A DNA stretch of 64,000 nt. It comes from Aquirufa ecclesiirivi. Its GTDB lineage: Bacteria > Bacteroidota > Bacteroidia > Cytophagales > Spirosomataceae. Positions 10,701-18,643 of this stretch are shown here, piece by piece. The DNA lies in contig NZ_JAANOP010000002.1 of assembly GCF_011250515.1 (NCBI RefSeq), forward strand, positions 310,001 to 374,000, in the 5' to 3' direction. The translations under genes were made by a program, and so were the position numbers. The notes beneath the pieces are model-generated. The model saw nothing but the letters and a program-made list of their open reading frames with translations, had not been told where the DNA came from and searched no databases. Every line of letters starts with the position of its first letter. Position 1 is the first letter of the stretch.

Positions 10701-11868
10701 GTTGATTGGGAATGATGGGGCTTAGAGTAGGATTATTGGCGCTATATGGAGTAGATTCCCCTAAATCTGAGAGAGAAATCAAATTACGTAAAGTCTCGGT
10801 ACTTTGAGTTCGGTTGGTAACATATACTTCTACACGGGTAATGGCAATACCAGAGGAAAGCATTGGCACATTTTTTAATGCTTGTTCGTATTGATTTCTA
10901 AAATAGCTCGACAAGAAAAAATGTCGATTCTCATCATACTGATCTGCTCTTATTTCAAAGGATTTACCTTGTGCACCTCCTTTTAAGGTAATGCAATCTT
11001 GTTTGGAACGTTGTTGAGCTGCCACCACAGTCACATCCAAATTACCGAACCTCATCAAGGTCTTTAAACCAAATAAATTTTGGACTCCAGGAATTAATTG
11101 AGAATTTAATGTCCAGGAGGTATTGCCCAATTCAATATTTTGTAAAATATCTTCTTCTTGGGTCTTCCAATTTAATTTTAGTTGATTTTGAAAGTTAAAA
11201 CTAGCTTTAGTATCAAAATTGGTATTCAAATTTAGCTTTTCGCCAATTTTACCTTGAAAGTTAATTTGTGCTTGCTCGTTGAAAAATAAATTTCCTACAT
11301 ACCGTAATTGGACTGGAATCGCAGGATTATCAACAAACTGGCCCATATAACCTATATCCAATAATAAACTACCATTGGGTTTAAAATAGACTTCATTTCC
11401 GCCAAATATTCGATCGATTGCTGGTGGTAATTCTATCTTAGGAAAAAGTCCACGAGATTGCAAGGAGCTACTTCCATCTAAACTTTTCGAATAAGCATTC
11501 CAAAAACTTCGGTTGACTTGTCGGTCCTGTTCTCTAGCATATTCTTGAAAGGAAAATGGACGAACAGGCTGAACAGATATATTTCCTAATTCTTGGGATT
11601 GAACTAATTGATTTTGATCTTGAAATGAAAAGGCAGACTTAGCACCTTTGATGGAGTAGATGGAAAAAGGAGACTTCGACTGATTTTGGAATAGACTAAA
11701 AGGATTGGTTGACTTGAGAGAAAATCTTGGCCTTTTCCCACTTTTTTCTAAGGTAGTATCCTCTGTAATGGACGTGTTCTTATGAACATGAGCACCCTTT
11801 GCAACCTTAGTAAGAAGCAAAAAAGCGAACAAAGTAATCAGAACACGAGATGCAATTTGTTTATGCAC
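4747..11868 (-). CDS. sprA: cell-surface translocon protein SprA (Sov) of type IX secretion
   Basis: A very long protein (2373 residues) that matches SprA/Sov, the outer-membrane translocon of the type IX secretion system, a giant beta-barrel through which cargo with C-terminal sorting domains leaves the cell. A signal peptide is visible at residues 1-26 (hydrophobic LITLFAFLLLTKVAKGA). Aromatic, alternating beta-strand segments run through the whole protein, and it ends in a short strand, GGFQIRYSLSE, as barrel proteins do. Length and the ruvA (29 bp upstream) and gcvH neighbours fit SprA. No other T9SS core gene (gldK-N, porV) is in the window. The frame is intact. Confidence 0.93.
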   Translation of the reverse strand: MHKQIASRVLITLFAFLLLTKVAKGAHVHKNTSITEDTTLEKSGKRPRFSLKSTNPFSLFQNQSKSPFSIYSIKGAKSAFSFQDQNQLVQSQELGNISVQPVRPFSFQEYAREQDRQVNRSFWNAYSKSLDGSSSLQSRGLFPKIELPPAIDRIFGGNEVYFKPNGSLLLDIGYMGQFVDNPAIPVQLRYVGNLFFNEQAQINFQGKIGEKLNLNTNFDTKASFNFQNQLKLNWKTQEEDILQNIELGNTSWTLNSQLIPGVQNLFGLKTLMRFGNLDVTVVAAQQRSKQDCITLKGGAQGKSFEIRADQYDENRHFFLSSYFRNQYEQALKNVPMLSSGIAITRVEVYVTNRTQSTETLRNLISLSDLGESTPYSANNPTLSPIIPNQPVDNKNNGLYDKLVNDAEIRKSDQASYRLESAYNLQRGTDFDMLKGAKRLNEREFKFHPTLGYLSLVSPLRNDEVLAVAYEYTLNGRKYKVGELTEDYQARRDDEVLVLKMLKSSTIRNNLYHPMWDLMMKNIYSLNTNGLAKQNFQLRIVYKDDATGIDNSNLIEGEKLKDIPLVKVLGLDKLNFAGDPQPDGNFDFVEELTIDAKNGRIIFPVLEPFGRNLKSNFGPTESNLESKYVFDELYRKTQSDALQLAGKNKFFLKGSFQSGMGSDIMLPFGVEAKSVTVSAGGQLLTSGTDFIVEGMSGRLKIINESIFSSGRELKICYEKPDLFSNQVRTLLGTRLDYNLGSDFHLGATFQNMSESPPAFFRRVAIGNEPVNNTLIGFDASLFRKSMALTRALDALPIVSTKEASVIDFQGEVAKLIPNVNDRVQGNAFIDDFEAARVVYNFSSQPTLWKPASTPKEFIAGNPRDLTSNFKRAKISAYNVDASIYGQGGFGLDVPGIDPNKVNAYAYERVVTPKGLFPNKDFANNITNLPLGVLDVAYFPQERGIYNFNTDLTSKGLLAGDPKNNFGAITRAINSDTDFDNANVEQIEFWLMNPFVAGEQGKVRDGIINKNNETGGKLVFHLGDISEDFIPDGFSNFENGIPAGEKITTGPSQNVEVTQWGIAPKRQFVINAFDNQAGRSTQDVGLDGLSNQVSEGTSVSEETYFKEYLNQVRTKVTDQTALTKLVKDPAGDDFDYYLNEKFNGTESLIERYKNFMGLENNSPTTANPSNVNFTEANSMVPDREDLNTDNTVNEVESYFKYEVDLKPGQLEVGKGYIVDRVTENGVDWYLFRIPIKDKPTAVGGMNSFKSIRFFRMLLTQFQEPVVLRFAQLQLSGYSYRKFLGDLDKKNGVDLPEPYDAKFKVSSVNIEENGPASKGTNTIPYVVPPGFVRDQDITTINNARLNEQSMSLCVDNLRPGDARAVFKNTSFDFINYKRLRMFVSMQSQEQINGKVAAFIRIGTDLTDNYYEVQSVGLTQTQKGQSLDLEIWPMENEFDIEFDLLKRAKMERDKQGKTLNERFSILMTSSSGKQYLVTVMGRPDQSASMTMMIGMRNISTDGPKSFCIWVNELRASDFDQTSGEAAVGKLGLKLADLGTIMMNGSFKNYGFGGVQSKISDRSRENYIEYGITANLNLEKFLPANWGFRIPFFITYDKRNISPQFDPLDPDIFLSNALETKGPGYAKLVEDNTERRGFNFTNVRKVKSNLSKRAYLWDFSNFTFSYAYSEMLRTSTMIQSYNQYSQRASILYSFTTNSAFWEPFNKWNTSSSWLDIIKDFNFNWKPSSFTVRAEMDRSFIKTQLRNQELNINGVAPQFEKYWFFNRQYALNWNLTKSVIFNYNTTVNAIIDEPFGDIDTQAKRDSVMNNIKSFGRAKNFDQQAGIVWRLPLQKLPLTDWMNADYTHRIGYNYYANSFNIRDSLDLPFGNIIKNTRERAISGKVDFVSLYNRIRALRWANTPAATGKNVARNPGDEEEIAIPSKSLLKSFARLFLTLRGIQVNYSVNESTTLPGFLQQPGLFGLNGNTSAPGLDFVTGGQDDAIRFKAAQEGWLTKSTVQNVPFTQLRNTKFSYITQLEPNKDLRIQLEGNYNRGDNYQEFFRPTAVGGKFVSQNPLRSGNYSMSFLSFLTAFKDPQLVFDEFRSNREVLLARLNRAKAADGSYNINSQDVLIPSFFAAYSGVSAQTVKYSPFYDIPLPNWKVDYNGINLMPWLKKKFSSFTITHMYSSTYNVGNFISSLEYGQFENDYVNLTLNSLLYPLSSRFDPKTNTLIPVYVMSTISFSERFSPLIGFNAITKSRVSLRLEYNQDRNVGLNLSNSQVAELSNKDFTVSIGFTRANMLIPFKINGAFVRLPNDLRFNMNLTIRDTRTLQRKLDAETIVTQGFINFQFRPQITYSINNKLSVTAYFDKMMNNPLVSNSFYRSTVAGGFQIRYSLSE

Positions 11869-11897
11869 AATGATACGGGAAACAATTTTAAACCAAT

Positions 11898-12485
11898 TTA
11901 ACGAAGAGCCAACTTAATTAATTGCTCAATTGAAGCATCTGGATTACTTTTTAGTAAACTATCCAAACTTTTCTCAGCAACACCCCTAGCAATTCCCAAA
12001 GTAACAAGTGCTGCTAAAGCTTCTTGTTTTACCCCATATGTATGATCGTGAGAAGCTAAACCTGCCTCAACAAACAAGGCATCCTTTTTGCATTTGTCTT
12101 TCAATTCCAAAATAACACGCTGCGCCGTTTTAGAACCAATACCTTTAATCGATTGAATCAAACCAATATTTTCATTCATAATGGCAGCTCGAATTTCTCC
12201 AGAGGAAAAAGAAGATAACATCACCAGTGCAGTGCTTAAACCAATACCTGAAACACTGATTAAATCTAAAAACAAAAACTTTTCATCCATACTATGAAAA
12301 CCAACCAAGGTATGGGAATCTTCTTTTATCTGTAAATGAGTGAAAAGTTTAATGGATTCATTCCCATTTGCCAAATTGTCATAGGTTTGAAGTGAAATTT
12401 TAACCTCATACCCGACTCCGTTCACATCGATGATAACATGAGTACGGTCTTTATGAGCTAGTTTACCTTGCAAATATGCAATCAT
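11898..12485 (-). CDS. ruvA: Holliday junction branch-migration protein RuvA
   Basis: A 195-residue RuvA, which binds four-way junctions and loads the RuvB motor in recombination repair. The N-terminal OB fold begins MIAYLQGKLAHKD, the helix-hairpin-helix motifs SVSGIGLSTAL and SIKGIGSKTAQR follow, and a C-terminal three-helix domain ends SIEQLIKLALR. It lies 2 bp after the transglycosylase gene and 29 bp before sprA, in the same leftward unit. ruvB and ruvC are not in the window. Confidence 0.97.
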   Translation of the reverse strand: MIAYLQGKLAHKDRTHVIIDVNGVGYEVKISLQTYDNLANGNESIKLFTHLQIKEDSHTLVGFHSMDEKFLFLDLISVSGIGLSTALVMLSSFSSGEIRAAIMNENIGLIQSIKGIGSKTAQRVILELKDKCKKDALFVEAGLASHDHTYGVKQEALAALVTLGIARGVAEKSLDSLLKSNPDASIEQLIKLALR

Positions 12486-12487
12486 CT

Positions 12488-13918
12488 TTAGGATATTCTA
12501 AGACGCATCCCTGGTCGTAATACCACAGAACGCAATCGATTTAATTTTTTGATTTTAGCTACTGTCAAACCGTCATGCTTTTCAGCTATATCGGATAAAG
12601 TATCTCCAGAACGAACTAAATAGTACTTAACTTTTTTCTTTTTAGAGACTAATTGCTTACTCGTTAATTTAATGCTTGAAGTATCCGCTACTTTAGCCAC
12701 AGAATTTACTGGAAACCATTGCTTTTCCAAAACAAACAAATTTTGACCTTTTTTCAAGCGATTTCTCCTTAAACGGTTAATCCTTTTTAATTCAAAAACG
12801 GATATTTCAAACTTGCGGGCTACTTCATAAATCGTTTCTCCTTTTTTAACCTTATAGCGTACCTTAACCATACGCATTTTCATACTTGCACTGGTATCTG
12901 TTGCAAATACAGGTTGTATGGAAATTGATGCTAGTCCAGCAGAATCCAAGATTTGTTTTCGATTTACTTGGAAAAAGTCAGATCTATTTTTAGGGATTTT
13001 TAATACAAATGACTTAGAATCTTTAGGCAAATAATGGGTCAATACATGTGGATTTAGCTTTTTCAAGGTATCCATGGATATCTTGGCTAAAGAAGCAAAA
13101 ACGCTCAAATTCAAATAACCACTAATTTGTAAGGTATCAGATGGAACATGACTAGCCCAAGTTTCCGGATGTATGGCATGGTCCCAATGATAATTCATCA
13201 TGTAGGCCATCGCTATAAACTGAGGCACATAGGCTCGGGTTTGTTTAGGCAAACAGGGATAAATACCCCAAAAATCATCAGAACCTTTGCAATTTCGAAT
13301 GGCGCGTTTCACATTTCCTGGCCCCGTATTATACGCAGCCAAAGCTAAATGCCAATCGCCAAAAATGCGATACAATTGACGTAAATACTTACTTGCTGCT
13401 TCCGTAGCTCGTTCAGGATCAAATCGTTCATCAATGTATGAATCTACTCGAAGTCCAAAATCACCACGAGCAGTATAAGGCATAAATTGCCACAATCCAC
13501 CAGCACCTTTATTAGATAAGGCTTTAGGATCAAGGCCCGATTCTATTAAGGATAAATATTTTAGTTCGTCAGGAAGGTTGTATTGATTTAAATATTTCTC
13601 ATAAATAGGAAAATACAAATCACGCTTTTCCAACATGCGCTGAGTAAAGTCAGACTTCCTAAAAGCAAAGTATTCAACAAACTGATGCACATAGAAATTA
13701 TAAGGCAGCGGAATTTGATTCTTCATCTGCTTCAAACGTCCTTCAATCAAAGCCGGATCAATCATCCAAGCTGTCGGGGAACCTTGTTCATATTGAGCTA
13801 AAGAATCAATGACACGCTCATCTAGAATAGGTTTGAATGAATTCCATACTTGAGCCTTCCCTATTGTGCTAACAATAAGGAGTAAAAAGAATACAATATG
13901 TAAGCTCTTCTTATTCAA
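12488..13918 (-). CDS. MltD-like lytic transglycosylase with two LysM domains
   Basis: A 476-residue secreted murein hydrolase. It has an N-terminal signal peptide (residues 1-22), then an SLT domain with the catalytic glutamate in LSLIESGLDPKA and the motifs GGLWQFMPYTA and ALAAYNTGPGNV. Two LysM peptidoglycan-binding domains follow at the C-terminus, one beginning YKVKKGETIYEVA and one beginning YLVRSGDTLSDIA. This layout matches MltD. It lies 4 bp after gatA and 2 bp before ruvA. Family knowledge places it in the periplasm or outer membrane, cutting glycan strands during cell-wall turnover. I see no lipobox cysteine. Confidence 0.92.
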   Translation of the reverse strand: MNKKSLHIVFFLLLIVSTIGKAQVWNSFKPILDERVIDSLAQYEQGSPTAWMIDPALIEGRLKQMKNQIPLPYNFYVHQFVEYFAFRKSDFTQRMLEKRDLYFPIYEKYLNQYNLPDELKYLSLIESGLDPKALSNKGAGGLWQFMPYTARGDFGLRVDSYIDERFDPERATEAASKYLRQLYRIFGDWHLALAAYNTGPGNVKRAIRNCKGSDDFWGIYPCLPKQTRAYVPQFIAMAYMMNYHWDHAIHPETWASHVPSDTLQISGYLNLSVFASLAKISMDTLKKLNPHVLTHYLPKDSKSFVLKIPKNRSDFFQVNRKQILDSAGLASISIQPVFATDTSASMKMRMVKVRYKVKKGETIYEVARKFEISVFELKRINRLRRNRLKKGQNLFVLEKQWFPVNSVAKVADTSSIKLTSKQLVSKKKKVKYYLVRSGDTLSDIAEKHDGLTVAKIKKLNRLRSVVLRPGMRLRIS

Positions 13919-13922
13919 TGTA

Positions 13923-15338
13923 TTAAACTAATTCTTTGGCTAAATTCAGCATGGCTTCTTCTTGAAAAACATCTGCCATAATTTGAAATCCCATAGGCAT
14001 TGATTGTGTGTCCTCACCCATAGGAATGGAAATAGCAGGTAAACCTGCCACATTGGCCTGAACGGTAAATAAATCTCCTAAATACATTTGGAGTGGATCT
14101 AGTGTTTTCTCTCCCAAACGGTAAGCAGTAGCAGATGTTGTCGGAGAAACTAAAAAATCGTTTTCCACTAATAAACCTTGCGTAAATTCTTTGATCAATC
14201 GACGAACCTTTTGTGCCTTTGTATAATAAGCATCATAATAATCGGCACTTAAGACAAACGTTCCCAGCATGATTCTTCGCTTGACTTCTTCTCCAAATGC
14301 CTCATCACGTGTCTTTTTATACATGTCCAACAAATCTTTGGTAGCAACAGATGTCCTATGACCAAATTTTACACCATCAAATCGAGATAAATTAGAACTA
14401 GCTTCTGCCGTTGTAAGGATATAATAAGTAGGCAATAAAGCATCTACAAAAGGAAAATCTACCGGAATAATCTCATAACCTTTTGTTTTCAATTGTTCTA
14501 ATCTCTCAAAAAAGGCAATTTTTATATCAGCTTGTAGACTTGGATGTTCAGCCATTTCTTTGATATAAGCGATTCGTTTACCAGTACTTGGCTTTTTATC
14601 CGAAAACTCGGACATAGAAATAACAGTGCTATCTTGCCCATCAGCCCCTGCAATATATTTCAACACTAAAGCTAGGTCATCAACATGGCGAGCCATTGGT
14701 CCAATCGTGTCAAATGAAGAAGCATAAGCAATTAATCCCCAACGAGAAACACGACCGTAAGTAGGTTTCAAACCCATAACACCACAAAAGGCAGCCGGCA
14801 TACGAATAGATCCGCCAGTGTCCGTTCCTAAAGAAATATGGCACATGTTGGCTTGGACAGCAACAGCAGAACCACCTGAACTTCCACCAGCAACGTGAGC
14901 TGTATTTTTGAAATTCAAAACAGGACCAAAAGCTGAGTTTTCATTGGTAGAGCCCATACCAAACTCATCACAATTTTGTCTACCAATGACAATGGCATCG
15001 TGATCTAGTAGTCGCTGAACTGCAGTTGCAGAAAAAGTAGACTTAAAAGAATGTAAAATTTTACTTCCGGCATAAGAATGATGATCTTCAAAACAAAGTA
15101 AGTCTTTGATTCCAATGACCAAGCCGGCTAATTCACCTGCCGTTCCAGCTTGAAACTTAAGATCAATTTGCTCCGCTTTTTCTAATGCCTCTGAAGCATA
15201 AACTTCTAAAAAGGCATTCAGCTTGGAATTATGTGCCTCTATTTGAGACAAATAATACTTTACGATGTCCACACAGGTCAGTTGACCTTGGTCCAACAAT
15301 TTCCTTAAATCACTGTATTTTAACTGGGATATATTCAT
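13923..15338 (-). CDS. gatA: Asp-tRNA(Asn)/Glu-tRNA(Gln) amidotransferase subunit A
   Basis: GatA is the glutaminase subunit of GatCAB, which converts misacylated Glu-tRNA(Gln) or Asp-tRNA(Asn) to the amide form. Starting at the ATG at 15338 gives 471 residues; the open frame extends to 15371, but the extra 11 residues do not resemble the family start. The amidase Ser-cisSer-Lys triad is visible: Lys78 in VIGIKDL, Ser153 in GGSSGGSAVA and Ser177 in GTDTGGSIRM. The gene lies 78 bp downstream of tatA and 4 bp before the transglycosylase. gatB and gatC are elsewhere, as is usual in Bacteroidota. Confidence 0.95.
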   Translation of the reverse strand: MNISQLKYSDLRKLLDQGQLTCVDIVKYYLSQIEAHNSKLNAFLEVYASEALEKAEQIDLKFQAGTAGELAGLVIGIKDLLCFEDHHSYAGSKILHSFKSTFSATAVQRLLDHDAIVIGRQNCDEFGMGSTNENSAFGPVLNFKNTAHVAGGSSGGSAVAVQANMCHISLGTDTGGSIRMPAAFCGVMGLKPTYGRVSRWGLIAYASSFDTIGPMARHVDDLALVLKYIAGADGQDSTVISMSEFSDKKPSTGKRIAYIKEMAEHPSLQADIKIAFFERLEQLKTKGYEIIPVDFPFVDALLPTYYILTTAEASSNLSRFDGVKFGHRTSVATKDLLDMYKKTRDEAFGEEVKRRIMLGTFVLSADYYDAYYTKAQKVRRLIKEFTQGLLVENDFLVSPTTSATAYRLGEKTLDPLQMYLGDLFTVQANVAGLPAISIPMGEDTQSMPMGFQIMADVFQEEAMLNLAKELV

Positions 15339-15416
15339 CCAAATGGGGTATTCAATAAAACACAAAAGCATAGTTGGACAAGTCCAACTATGCAGATAAA
15401 TAAGTAAAACGAAGAA

Positions 15417-15626
15417 TTACTTCTTAGTCTCGTCTAGTTCTTTATTGATTTGATCTTTCACTTCATTTTTAGCATCCTGAAATTCACGGATACCTTTACC
15501 TAGTCCACGCATTAACTCAGGTAACTTCTTTCCACCAAAGAACAATAGTATGGCTAAACCGATTAATAAAAGTTCTCCACCACCTAAACCGTTCAAAAAC
15601 AACAATATACTTGCTATGCTCATCAT
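15417..15626 (-). CDS. tatA: twin-arginine translocase subunit TatA/TatE
   Basis: A 69-residue TatA-family protein with one N-terminal membrane helix (GELLLIGLAILLFFGG), the hinge KKLPELMRGLGKG and an amphipathic helix (IREFQDAKNEV) with a charged tail. TatA oligomerises to form the Tat pore for folded proteins. tatC is not in the window. One clear Tat substrate candidate is encoded here: the Gfo/Idh/MocA oxidoreductase at 56329, with an SRRQFI signal. The gene lies upstream of gatA in the same direction. Confidence 0.93.
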   Translation of the reverse strand: MMSIASILLFLNGLGGGELLLIGLAILLFFGGKKLPELMRGLGKGIREFQDAKNEVKDQINKELDETKK

Positions 15627-15694
15627 TTTCTGTATTTAAAAATTTTGTAAATATATTCAATACTAATTAAAAATCCTTCTCTAAGGGTTAAAGA

Positions 15695-16132
15695 TTACAT
15701 TTGTTTTTCAAATTCATCTAGTTCTTGTTTGATTGATTTTCCTACCCAAAGAACTAAGGCCAAATCATCTGTAAAACCAACAATAGGCAATAAATCGGGA
15801 ATGAAATCAAAAGGTGATATAAAATAAATCAACACGGCAGCAATTTTTGCTAGAGTTATCGCAGGTAATTTCCGATAAGTTCCTTGTACATACGCCTTAA
15901 TCAACTGACTAAACAATACAATGTAATGATTTAATAAACGAACCACAGAAAGATTGCTTTGGGCGGCTGTTTCATTCACTTTTTGTAACGCTTTTTTCAC
16001 CAAATTCAATAAACCATATTTATTGTCAGCCATTAAATCCTCCCCTTTATCCAAAGCTTCTTTGAAAAATTGGGAGCTAATTATGCGATCAATAAAAGTG
16101 ATTTTTCTAGTCATAAACATTGATTTATCCAT
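15695..16132 (-). CDS. YkvA/DUF1232 family membrane protein
   Basis: A 145-residue protein whose last third carries the DUF1232 (YkvA) motif: a hydrophobic helix, then ISPFDFIPDLLPIVGFTDD, then a second hydrophobic stretch. The N-terminal part is soluble and probably helical. The function of the family is unknown. It lies 68 bp upstream of tatA and diverges from mdh across a 138-bp gap. I see no perfect TAnnTTTG element for either gene in that gap; TAATTTAG near 16214 is a one-mismatch candidate for mdh. Confidence 0.85.
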   Translation of the reverse strand: MDKSMFMTRKITFIDRIISSQFFKEALDKGEDLMADNKYGLLNLVKKALQKVNETAAQSNLSVVRLLNHYIVLFSQLIKAYVQGTYRKLPAITLAKIAAVLIYFISPFDFIPDLLPIVGFTDDLALVLWVGKSIKQELDEFEKQM

Positions 16133-16270
16133 AAATATACAAATTGAATACCAAAATCTAGCAGGCCTTGTCCTTATTTATATAATCCGACTACTTTTAC
16201 AAATATGTAAGTGTTTTGTCGTAATTTAGGGGAGTTTTTTGCTCATAAGAATCATTAAAATCACACAACA

Positions 16271-17206
16271 ATGAAAATTACCGTAGTTGGAGCTGGTGCT
16301 GTAGGTGCTACATGTGCTGACAACATCGCTAGAAAAGAATTAGCAGATGAATTAGTTTTATTGGACATCAAAGAAGGAATTGCTGAAGGCAAAACCTTGG
16401 ATATGTTCCAAACTGCCTCCCTATTAGGTTTTGATACCAAATTAGTAGGATCTACCAATGATTATGCTAAAACAGCTAATTCAGATGTGGTAGTCATTAC
16501 TTCTGGTTTACCAAGAAAACCGGGTATGACACGTGAAGAATTAATTGGGGTTAACGCTGGTATCGTTAAGAGTGTCGTAGAGAATATTTTAAAATTTTCT
16601 AAAAATCCAATTATTGTGATTATTTCTAATCCAATGGATACTATGACTTATTTAGCGAAGTCGGTAGCTGGAATAGACAAGCATCGCATCATTGGTATGG
16701 GTGGTACGTTGGACTCAGCTCGTTTCAAATGTTATTTAGCAAAAGCTATGGATGTCTCAATCAATGATATCCATGGAACTGTCATTGGTGGACACGGAGA
16801 TACCACCATGATTCCATTGAAACGTTTAGCTACCTACAATGGTGTTCCAGTAAGTCAATTCCTATCTACTGAAACCTTAGATAAAGTAGCTGCTGATACA
16901 ATGGTTGGAGGAGCTACATTAACTGGCTTGTTAGGAACTTCTGCTTGGTACGCGCCAGGTGCAGCTGGAGCAGCTTTAGTTGAAGCAATAGTTCGTGATG
17001 AGAAAAAAATCATGGCTTGCTGCGTTTCTCTTGATGGAGAATATGGCCAATCAGACATTTGCTTAGGTGTACCCGTTGTTTTAGGTAAAAACGGATGGGA
17101 GAAAATCGTTGATTATCAATTAACTGAAGATGAGCAAGCTGCTTTCAATAAATCAGCTGATGCTGTACGTAATATGAACTCCGTTTTAAGTACCTTGAGT
17201 TTATAA
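16271..17206 (+). CDS. mdh: malate dehydrogenase
   Basis: A 311-residue NAD-dependent malate dehydrogenase of the LDH-like group, oxidising malate to oxaloacetate in the TCA cycle. The Rossmann motif GAGAVG is at residues 7-12, and Asp32 favours NAD. The substrate arginines are R82 (GLPRKPGMTR), R88 and R151, and the catalytic His175 lies in GGHGDTTM. Arg at position 82 in this motif fits malate rather than lactate. A rho-independent terminator follows after 21 bp, so the gene is probably transcribed alone. Confidence 0.96.
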   Translation: MKITVVGAGAVGATCADNIARKELADELVLLDIKEGIAEGKTLDMFQTASLLGFDTKLVGSTNDYAKTANSDVVVITSGLPRKPGMTREELIGVNAGIVKSVVENILKFSKNPIIVIISNPMDTMTYLAKSVAGIDKHRIIGMGGTLDSARFKCYLAKAMDVSINDIHGTVIGGHGDTTMIPLKRLATYNGVPVSQFLSTETLDKVAADTMVGGATLTGLLGTSAWYAPGAAGAALVEAIVRDEKKIMACCVSLDGEYGQSDICLGVPVVLGKNGWEKIVDYQLTEDEQAAFNKSADAVRNMNSVLSTLSL

Positions 17207-17227
17207 TACCATCAATATATGAAATTA

Positions 17228-17251
17228 AAAGGCCATCTTTCGATGGCCTTT
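17228..17251. terminator. terminator between mdh and the FtsX-type permease gene
   Basis: A 10-bp perfect stem (17228-17237 with 17242-17251) and a 4-nt loop, followed by more T on the plus strand. It ends 2 bp before the stop codon of the converging permease gene, so it may serve both directions, with the better T tract on the plus strand. Confidence 0.85.
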
Positions 17252-17253
17252 TT

Positions 17254-18498
17254 CTATTTAGAGCGGATTGCAATTACAGGATCCATCTTAGCTGCCACCC
17301 AAGCTGGGATAATACCAGACAATATTCCGATAAAACTAGATATCATTAAACCACTAAGGATATTTTTAAAACTTAAACTTAATGGCAAAGCCTCTTGTGG
17401 GATGAGGGTAATTAAGACTACTAAACCAATTCCCACTATCCCTCCAATTAGACTTAAGAATACAGCTTCAAATAAAAACTGAAACATGATGAAATAATTT
17501 TTAGCTCCCAAAGACTTTTGAATACCGATAATATTGGTTCTTTCTTTTACCGAAACAAACATAATATTGGCAATTCCAAAACCTCCAACTAATAAAGAAA
17601 AACCAGCAATTAAAGCTCCAGCTATATTGAGCACGGAAAAAATTCCATCAAAAAACTGATTCAGACCATCCATTCGATTGATAGAAAAAGAATCCTCTTG
17701 TTTAGGTTTAATCGAACGCAAACTACGCATCATCCCTGAAATATCTCCTTCCAAATTTTGCTGATTCACATCATCCTCAAATGCTTTAATCGAAATATCT
17801 GGCTGAGGTCGATCTTTTTGAAAAATAGTAGCATAAGTAATGTAAGGAATAATCACTTTCTCGTCTGGAGTACCACCAAAACCAAGCATATCATTCCCCT
17901 TCTTTTCGATGACACCTATCACCGAAAATTTAATTCCGTTTAATTTAATTACTTGCCCTATGATTGATTCCCCATTGGAAAGATTTTCTGCTACTTTGGA
18001 ACCAATAATGGCCACATTCAGACCATTATCTGATTCTATGGGTAAAAAATACCTTCCCTCATTAATAGGACAACTAGTAACTTGATTGTAATCATAACTA
18101 GCCCCTGTGATATTGACATCCATACTACTACTACCCCGATTAACAGAGGCGGTTCTACCCCCATCAATGATGGCTACCGCTTGGGCTGAGGTCAAATTTT
18201 CTTTTAAGTACTTAAATTCCGAATATTTCATCTCAGGACGATTCAAATATTTCCACCAAGGGTAATTATTTTGCATCAACCAGGGCCATTTACCCACATA
18301 TAACACTCCTGAACCTGCAAAAGAATCAATCTCCGAACGTATTTTACCATTCAATGAATCTACTGCAGTAAAAACAGCGACTATGGCAAAAATACCTACG
18401 CTAACCCCTAACAAGGACAAGGTGGTACGCATGATATTAGAACGAAGTGCCTGGTAGGCAAAAACTAAACTTTCAAATACTTGTCTTAGAAATTTCAT
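17254..18498 (-). CDS. MacB-like ABC transporter permease (FtsX family)
   Basis: The ATG at 18498 gives 414 residues; an in-frame TTG at 18516 would add six. The layout is that of MacB/FtsX permeases: an N-terminal membrane helix (LLGVSVGIFAIVAVF), a periplasmic MacB-PCD-like domain of about 230 residues, then three C-terminal helices with SVKERTNIIGIQKSLGAKN and the final segment IPAWVAAKMDPVIAIRSK. Such permeases work with a LolD/MacB-type ATPase as mechanotransmitters for export, not as channels. No ATPase or membrane-fusion gene lies nearby, so the partner and substrate are unknown. Confidence 0.88.
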   Translation of the reverse strand: MKFLRQVFESLVFAYQALRSNIMRTTLSLLGVSVGIFAIVAVFTAVDSLNGKIRSEIDSFAGSGVLYVGKWPWLMQNNYPWWKYLNRPEMKYSEFKYLKENLTSAQAVAIIDGGRTASVNRGSSSMDVNITGASYDYNQVTSCPINEGRYFLPIESDNGLNVAIIGSKVAENLSNGESIIGQVIKLNGIKFSVIGVIEKKGNDMLGFGGTPDEKVIIPYITYATIFQKDRPQPDISIKAFEDDVNQQNLEGDISGMMRSLRSIKPKQEDSFSINRMDGLNQFFDGIFSVLNIAGALIAGFSLLVGGFGIANIMFVSVKERTNIIGIQKSLGAKNYFIMFQFLFEAVFLSLIGGIVGIGLVVLITLIPQEALPLSLSFKNILSGLMISSFIGILSGIIPAWVAAKMDPVIAIRSK

Positions 18499-18643
18499 AG
18501 CTATGAATTTGGGCAATAAGCTTAAAGTTACTAAGCTATTTCAATTTATATTCTTCTAATTGTATGAATAGATGGTATAAACTTTGAATGGCAATATGAT
18601 GGTAAGACTGGATTTTTGTAATTTTATATCTTAATTCATACCC

